Below, one piece after another: positions 57,561 to 64,000 of a stretch of 64,000 nucleotides of DNA. The notes under the pieces were generated by a model. The model was given only the letters and a program-made list of their open reading frames with translations, was not told the DNA's origin and searched no databases. Source of the DNA: Aquatica leii (taxonomy: Eukaryota > Arthropoda > Insecta > Coleoptera > Lampyridae); assembly GCA_035610365.1 (NCBI GenBank), contig CM069435.1, positions 69,313,389 through 69,377,388 on the forward strand, written 5' to 3'. Position 1 is the stretch's first letter. Each line of letters opens with the position of its first letter. The translations under genes and the position numbers were made by a program.

Positions 57561-59080
57561 AAGCGCTTTTTATTTTCATTTGCATTTTATTTAGGGACTT
57601 CTACTATTACTGTGTAAATAAGAATATATATTACTCCTGTCCAAACTCGCATTAATTTACTGTGCGAAAAAATCAGAATCGTCAAGCTTTTGTAAATAAT
57701 ATTCACAGCTCTATATATATATATAATATACTAACATCATTTGACAAACTCTCATAGCAATTAACGCTTGAGATGTAAAGGAAAAATACGCTTATGGATG
57801 TTAGGTTTTAGAAAAGATTGTACTAACTATTTGACAACATGACACATTATTATTAAGCAAATTTTAAAAATACATAAGATTCATAAGCACACGGTACAAT
57901 AACAGTAAATCTTCTCTTTTAGAGTGCTCGTTCGTTGTACATAATCGAATGAAAACAATATACGTTAAAAATATCGTAATATATGTGTGCTTATCAGCTA
58001 GTAATTTAATATTAGTGTAATCCTTCTATATTAACAAAATTTTGCTTTCAATTTTTTTTTGGAAATACTGGCCCAATCAATACTGTAATATACAACCTTT
58101 TTAACATTCTAAATACAGATAACAGGTTTACAGTTCAACGCACAATTTTTTACTTATATAAACCACATGAACGCCTCAACGCCAAGTATGTACATACATG
58201 CATCAATATAGACTTATCTTTTTGCAGAAAAAAGCACCAAATTTAGTATAACCCGACAAGTCTGTCCGCTTAATACTTTTTGCAATATAAAACCATCCGT
58301 TATATTCATATGCCTGAATAAAAACATCCATAAATTTTAATACAAAATACTTTGTAAATGTATAGATGTATTCAGTATAGTCAGTAACTGCAACAGTTTT
58401 ATGAAAACTTTAAGATTTCGCAAGAAAAAAGAATTTTTGCTGTTCAGAAGAGTTGCAATGATATATTTGATACAAAATACGTAGCTTATACGCTAGTAAA
58501 GAAAAAGCATACTTTTTCTACATGTGTTCAAAACTCTTATGAGAGCAAATCTACTTTTTGTAAATAATCGTTGTTAAATGCAATTAACGAATATTACTTA
58601 TGTTATAAATGTACATATAAATAATTATTTATAAATTCAGCTTGACTTGCTAATTGTAAAAGAAATTAATTTAGATAAATACATGTATTCATTGTTAGCT
58701 CATGTTTATTTTACCAATAATATTAAATAAGTACCTATTTATCCAATTTTATCATATGTTTGAAAAACAGATATATAGCTACTACACAATTACTCATAAT
58801 AAAAAAAAGAAAGTTTATTTAAACTGAAGAATAATAATTTAACGAATTTGTTAGCAAATAGAATAATTAGTAATCACCCTAACTTCAAACATAATCGATT
58901 TAATTTATGTACATGCAGTCGCGACAAATTAAGAATCGACAAACATAATTAATAACAACGCTTAAAATGAATACTAAAAACTTACCCCACCTAAGTTCCT
59001 TGTAACGAGTAGTAAAACTGTAACGTGTTATGTTAAAATTTTTCGAGTATAAAATTTGCCTTCGACACGCCTACATTTTG
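57561..59080. other. AT-rich DNA, nothing recognised
   Basis: No coding sequence supported. Confidence 0.45.
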
Positions 59081-59560
59081 TGGACGATTGTCAAATTTGT
59101 AAAAGCACGAATTCATTCTTCTTCCGGTAATGTTTGGTGCAACACAAACCTCCGTTTAGGGCTAGCTCGGCCCAACAAAGTTATTTCACGCAATTCCACC
59201 TGAACATGCAATTGAGTTTGGTGTATATCTGAATGAAGCCTATTTTTAGGGAATGTGGTTATATTTTTTTTGTATTGGGGGTTTAAATTGATTATTTCAT
59301 AGTTGTCTATAGCACGTTTCCTTTATCGGTGGAGATAACAAACAGATGGCATATTTGGGAAGAAGTTTCCATGACGTCACGTTGCTGTAATTTAACCATT
59401 CACATCGTCAAGGGGTTGGAGGCCTGTACGATTGCGATTGGAAGAAACTTTTAACATCAATTACTACATTAAGTCGAGGGGAAACGCTGCGCATTCGCTA
59501 TCTTCAATGATTGTATGATTTAAAAACGGAATTTACTTATGATAACGCCGTATGTACATT
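59081..59560. promoter_or_regulatory. GC-richer block with a consensus CRE
   Basis: Markedly less AT-rich than its surroundings. It contains the palindrome TGACGTCA (59372-59379, the full cAMP-response element), GGTGGAGATAAC near 59325 (GATA-type core) and other mixed-composition sequence without an ORF. It may be a promoter or enhancer, or simply an old unique non-coding element. No transcript direction can be assigned. Confidence 0.35.
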
Positions 59561-61505
59561 TTTGTTTTAGATTTCATATTACGTTTTAGGTAATACAAGT
59601 ACTGAATAAACTAATCCCCTACTGAATAAAACATTAGTGTAAATATTAAAATTTCTAGTTTTATGATTAGTACTTCGTTAGTCATGTCAATCGTTAGAAT
59701 GACCGTCGTACATGTTAGGTTGTTAACACAATTATTTATAAGATCATTTTTTGTGATTTTGAATTTACGAATATATAGTCATTTCATGCATTCCATCTTC
59801 GAATGTAAAAGTTAGACCGACTAAATCAGTTTACTGTACGACGTGTTGCCCAGTATAGTGCGTAACTTGTATTTGTCCTACCCATGTATTAGCGTTTGGA
59901 AAACTTACGTAATGATAGTTATGTACCCCTTTCGTCCTCCTTGAAACTACTCTTTGTGATAAATAATTATATATACTCTGTGTTATCACTTCTCTCGTAT
60001 TATTTGTTCTTTTTCAGCTGCGGGTTATAGTTTATAGACAAGAACGAGCGTACTACGTTAAGAGTACATGTATGGCGTTATGTGCCAAATTTGGTTTTGA
60101 TTACATTCATACTATCATACCAACATAAAAATAAATATGTTTTAAATATACGACTGAAAATCAAATGAGTTAGTATGATTTATAATTACATTCTTAATAG
60201 TTACCAATTAGAATAAAAAGGTAAATTTAAATAAAAAATGCTCAAGGCTCAATACATAATTAGAGAATACAAATAAGACATTTTTACAATACAATACGGC
60301 AAGATAATTTAGCAAGAGACTCGAGTCATATATCGCCATAAATGAATTCCAAAGATAAGGTGGGAGGTGGAAAAAATTATGATTCCTGCAAATTAATACT
60401 ACTGGGAAAGCCGTTTCTAGAAAACTCGCTAAAAAATTTTAAACGTATAGACAGCAACATGGTCGACGTCATTTTAAATACCTGTTAACGCCAATTTAAT
60501 TAAAAAATCAATGAATCCTGCTACTATGCTAATCAATTCTTTGACAACATAATTGCTAAAAGCGTAATAGAAATAATCGGCAATAAAAATGTATTTACAA
60601 TTTTGCGAGATTTTAAGTATGCAAGTAAAACTACGTATCGTTTGCGCTCCCCTCCCATAAATGTCAAATCCAATTAAACCTCCACCTGTGTTCTGTATCT
60701 GTTGACAAGCACATATACGTAGAAATATTTAAATTTTTTTTTTGTTTGCGGTGACTCGAAAACACGAATACTTATAATAATAAAACAATTTGTTATGTGT
60801 TTTAATATAATGGTTGTCCCCTCTATAAGCCAACTTTTCGTCGCAAGGGCAGGGATAAATGTCAAATTGAAAAATTATTTTTCTGCTGACTGTGGTCCGC
60901 TTCCCATATATGGTCTAACATAAGTTGCCAGCAAAAGCTTTAATTATAAAATTTTTACAATCATCTGGGTTACAAATGGGTGTATGATTTTCGCTGCTTT
61001 TGTAAAAGCCTTTCTGGGGTAAGCATGGACACATATTTTTGTGATTTACGTTGATTTTCGCGTAATTGTCATAGCGGTTTACGATACCGCCACGTGTTGG
61101 GCCAATTTGAAAGGATTCGTGATTTATCCATTACCTTCCGCTGGAGACTAAAAATAGAAGCACGTACCAAAAGAAGCTCTTGGTTAATTAGGTGACCTCC
61201 TAAAAAATCTGAGAAATAAGCTGAATGTGTACTTCATGTGATGTTCAAATAACTCTGGAACCACACCTGCAATAAGAATAGTGAAAACCACTCGAATGCT
61301 TGACGCATTTGGCTACGATTCATTGTTTGTCGATAAACAATTTAATTGTGATACGATCCTATATCTAACTGTACTTCTTTTCTTAGCAATTTTAAGGGAT
61401 GATTGAGGCGTGCCGATAGCTATCCGCATGACTTGGACAACCTTAAGTACTTTTTTTTACTTGTCATTAATGTGTCAAACGTGAAGTAGTTGCGACCATC
61501 GACCT
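59561..61505. other. AT-rich DNA, nothing recognised
   Basis: No supported gene; the frame 60674-60865 minus shows no domain. Confidence 0.4.
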
Positions 61506-61922
61506 GGCAACAACGGAAAGCTATGCTTCCCTCTGGACGAGTAATCGCAGGCTGCAAAGTGTACACAACATTGTAAGAGATAGAAATAGTATTTGTCAAC
61601 AAACGGTACGCACTACTTGTCAAACGACAATTGTATTTGTTTACTTTTACATATTCCTACTTCAAGCTAAATATACATTGTGTTTATATTTCATGTTTAA
61701 AGTTTGATTTAATTCATTTTACTATCTACCTACTTCAAATAATGCCGCTAGAACCGATTCTAAAATTTGAGGTTATAAGTATGTCAACATAAATTGACAA
61801 GTAGTGCGTACCATAACAATAAACAAATGTACTTCCTTTTCTACATGTTTGAGACAAACAAAGACATTGAAAAGTATACAGATTACTCGTCCAGAGGGAA
61901 GCGTAGCTTTCCGATGTTGCCG
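61506..61922. repeat. inverted-repeat element with conserved 41-bp arms
   Basis: 61506-61546 and 61882-61922 are inverted copies (39 of 41 bases identical, GC-rich, containing CTTCCCTCTGGACGAGTAAT). An inner pair GGTACGCACTACTTGTCAA (61605-61623) mirrors 61794-61812 exactly. The DNA between the pairs has diverged. The pattern suggests a fold-back MITE whose arm blocks are conserved. The two outward frames that read ITRPEGS.AFRCC in both arms are in different phases relative to the inner repeat, so coding is unlikely. Confidence 0.75.
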
Positions 61923-62576
61923 CGACAGTGATATAACTTTTATGACAATTGACGCAAGCAGATTTTTGTTTCTATGGTTTCAATTTACGCTAAATGCGAT
62001 TGGCTGCGGGTGTGAAATCATTAGTTTCGCAAAAGAAAACTATTAACTCCAAAATTACGTATTACTCGCTTTTGTTATATTGTATGTACCTAAGTCTGTC
62101 TTGCTTACGTAATTCTTTTAACCTCTTCTTCTCTCATTATTGAAAAATATAGTTGTCATAACCAGTGCTTTTGTCAATTATTCTTATTTGTATTATAATT
62201 TAGCACCACGAAGCTTACCACCCAAATCTCCGAATCCAAATGAATTAGTCGCTAGCAATTTAAGTTGTAGAAAATCCTCGTAACAACTCATATCATATAG
62301 ATATCTCGCAATAACAGGTATTGTTCACGTAATTTGTCCTGTCACGTGATATGCGCTGTATACGTAATTGACACGACAAATACAATAAGTATAGCGCTCT
62401 AATACGCAGTCTTCAGAAAATCGGACCAAAAAATACGCCCACAGGTCCTTTACAAATTACGCGAACATTGTTAATGTAACAATTATCCTTATCAATTTTA
62501 TTATTTATCTGTTTTATAACCTCATAATATGCTAAGCGTTAGTGAATCTGACATTTTTAATTTTGTTTATTTATAG
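61923..62576. other. non-coding, local ACGT cluster
   Basis: 62328-62372 holds TTCACGTAATT, GTCACGTGATATGCGC and TATACGTAATTG, resembling the ACGT-rich tract at 3.3-4.0 kb (there TTACGTGATATGCACGTAA near 3863). No gene. Confidence 0.4.
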
Positions 62577-63436
62577 AAAAGTACGCTTATTTAGTGTACT
62601 GCTGAGATGTGGTGTCGCGGGTAATTCCAATCTACGACTTTCGACTTAAGTTGGACGAAGATTTGGAATCGTTGAACTCTATCAAAAAATATAAAGTGCG
62701 CTGTGCTGATGGTCATTATTACAAGGCCATCATCATAGAAATTGGAGGTACGAATCATACATATAATCAACAATAAAATACCAAGTGAAATCTTTATTAA
62801 ACATATATATGTTGTATGATGTAACATAAAAGAACCTTCAGTAATTTAATTAATTTTGTAGAAAGCAAAGAAAAGGTTGAAGAAACAATCGCCAAAAAAA
62901 CGAATGAAACTGCTTTCTAAACGACTTGCATAGTCTTATGATGATATCAGCAGTAGTAGCGACGGAGAAATGGAAGAAGTTGCACCCATAATTGTACCAG
63001 TAAGTATTACGAGAATTTATAACTGTTGTGTTAATATGTATATTAATCTAAATAACTAATGTACTAATATTTATTTGTTGTAAGAGTGCTCATTAGAACC
63101 TTTACCTATCAAGAACACTGAAAATGCTGAAGTGGGTGATCGCATTAACGGAAATGCTAAGTTTTTCTAAATATTAGTGTGACATCTTTAGTACTAATGA
63201 ATTAATTTCTCAGTTGCATCTTGGTAAGGGCGTTTGGTCACCCATAAATTCTTTTGACAACGCGATGTCTAAAAGGAAAGACTCTGTATTTATTAAAGAA
63301 ATTCCTTATACTTTATTTGGCGAGAACACACTCATCAATTCATGGATTACTGGAACTGCATGCAACCGAGTACCTAACCTAATCTGCATTAGATGTTACC
63401 AAGATATTAGCGATTGAAAGTATTGCATGCAGTTAA
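62577..63436 (+). pseudogene. decayed BEN-domain gene, four exons
   Basis: BEN domains bind DNA or mediate chromatin contacts. Exon a (62577-62747, after TTTATTTATAG) reads KYAYLVYC, TGA, DVVSRVIPIYDFRLKL and YKVRCADGHYYKAIIIEIG. Exon b (62862-62999) joins in phase (ESKEKVEETIAKK) but soon meets a stop; a shifted frame has SYDDISSSSDGEMEEVAPII. A possible exon c lies at about 63085-63165. Exon d (63214 on, after TTTCTCAG) is the BEN domain: LHLGKGVWSPINSFDNAM, SVFIKEIPYTLFGENTL, SWITGTACNRVPN, then a frameshift, and ALDVTKILAIESIACS with TAA at 63434-63436. One in-frame TGA and at least two shifts argue for a pseudogene or one of the multi-copy insect BEN genes in decay. A sequencing error could mimic some of this. 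Confidence 0.7.
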
Positions 63437-64000
63437 CATTTTAAAAACTATGTTGACAAAATTATTAAATTAAGTTTTTTTATTTCAGATATAATAAGAT
63501 ACAGAAGATAACAAAAAGGAGAAGAATAAACCATAAAAGTTTAATAAAAGTTATTCACAAATCAATTAGAGAGAAAACTTAGCTAATAGTAAGTTCAAAA
63601 TGTATCATCTTCATTAGATTTTATATAAATCTCTAAGCAAAATAGTTTCTATTGAAATTTTGTTTTTATTTCTGTTAGCCGAAATTTTTTATGAAAACAC
63701 AACAAATTGAATTGTTTATTTGGCATTTTACAAATATACTCAATATGAGTATCACTCACATTAACACTGCCAAGTAAATATTCGTTGTATCGACTTTTTT
63801 TATTTGAATTTTCCATTTTTCAGCGGGTATTAGCACAAAAAAATTTGACTATGACCGAAGTATTTATTGTGATTAATAAGAAATTCCAGACTAAAATTAA
63901 GATAAACTGTTTTAATTTGGAATTTACAATAAAAATATCATTTGATATTCTATTTTTTAATGGTAATTACATATTGGTAAAGTAAGAGTTTTTATTGGTT
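63437..64000. other. AT-rich DNA to the window edge
   Basis: The open frame 63785-63985 follows a possible acceptor (TTTTTCAG near 63824) but shows no recognisable domain and is too AT-rich to trust. Confidence 0.35.

Noticed and set aside
61420-62046. Divergent pair of small genes sharing ITRPEGS.AFRCC
   Set aside because: The shared peptide comes from the inverted 41-bp arms; the inner repeat is read in different phases, the frames begin without ATG, and the composition elsewhere is non-coding.
1-64000. tRNA, rRNA, bacterial operons, phage or toxin systems
   Set aside because: No cloverleaf, rRNA core, Shine-Dalgarno-led gene clusters or related domains were seen; the content is eukaryotic throughout.

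Overview
The window looks like a stretch of AT-rich arthropod, most likely insect, nuclear DNA. A beetle is plausible, but the sequence alone does not prove it. The signs are very low gene density, GT-AG introns, one clear rhodopsin-like receptor gene with a 10.3 kb intron, and many old, mutually inserted transposable elements of types common in insects (Tc1/mariner, Tigger/pogo, hAT, Harbinger MITEs, RTE and jockey/CR1-type LINEs, Penelope-like elements, Ty3/gypsy). I saw no bacterial features, operons, CRISPR arrays, rRNA or tRNA.

Layout. 1-600: mariner-like transposase remnant. 3.2-5.4 kb: ACGT-rich tract and two MITEs. 5.5-7.1 kb: decayed LINE. 7.9-8.5 kb: Penelope GIY-YIG fragment with a perfect 40-bp fold-back. 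9.6 and 41-42.5 kb: reverse-transcriptase fragments of one LINE family. 12.8-14.1 kb (minus): hAT C-terminus next to an RTE endonuclease. 15.2-15.9 kb: Tigger-like transposase. 17.9-19.6 kb: decayed copy of a multi-exon gene family whose introns still splice cleanly. 21.0-22.3 kb: Tc1-like element. 23.6-31.4 kb: a series of non-autonomous DNA elements, among them a hAT element with an exact 8-bp target duplication and a Harbinger-type MITE with TTA duplications. 34.2-40.6 kb: a TA-flanked, terminally inverted unit that holds a nearly complete LINE between two 165-bp inverted repeats. 42.8-45.1 kb: wrecked Ty3/gypsy element.

The only gene that looks intact is an orphan class A GPCR on the plus strand: exon 45803-46828, phase-0 intron, last coding exon 57170-57376, about 410 residues. 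Its DRY motif is replaced by NHY. Its intron has been filled by a minus-strand Penelope element that was split by a Ty3/gypsy copy (48.0-52.2 kb), and by a minus-strand RTE LINE (53.7-55.6 kb). The Ty3/gypsy copy carries, fused downstream of its integrase, the C-terminal half of a macro domain resembling the ADP-ribosyl hydrolase TARG1/OARD1. This is the most unusual coding feature here.

At the right edge (62.58-63.44 kb) lies a decayed multi-exon BEN-domain gene with good splice sites but a nonsense codon and frameshifts. The remaining long stretches are AT-rich and show no gene I can support. Apart from the GPCR, nearly everything recognisable is mobile-element derived and broken.
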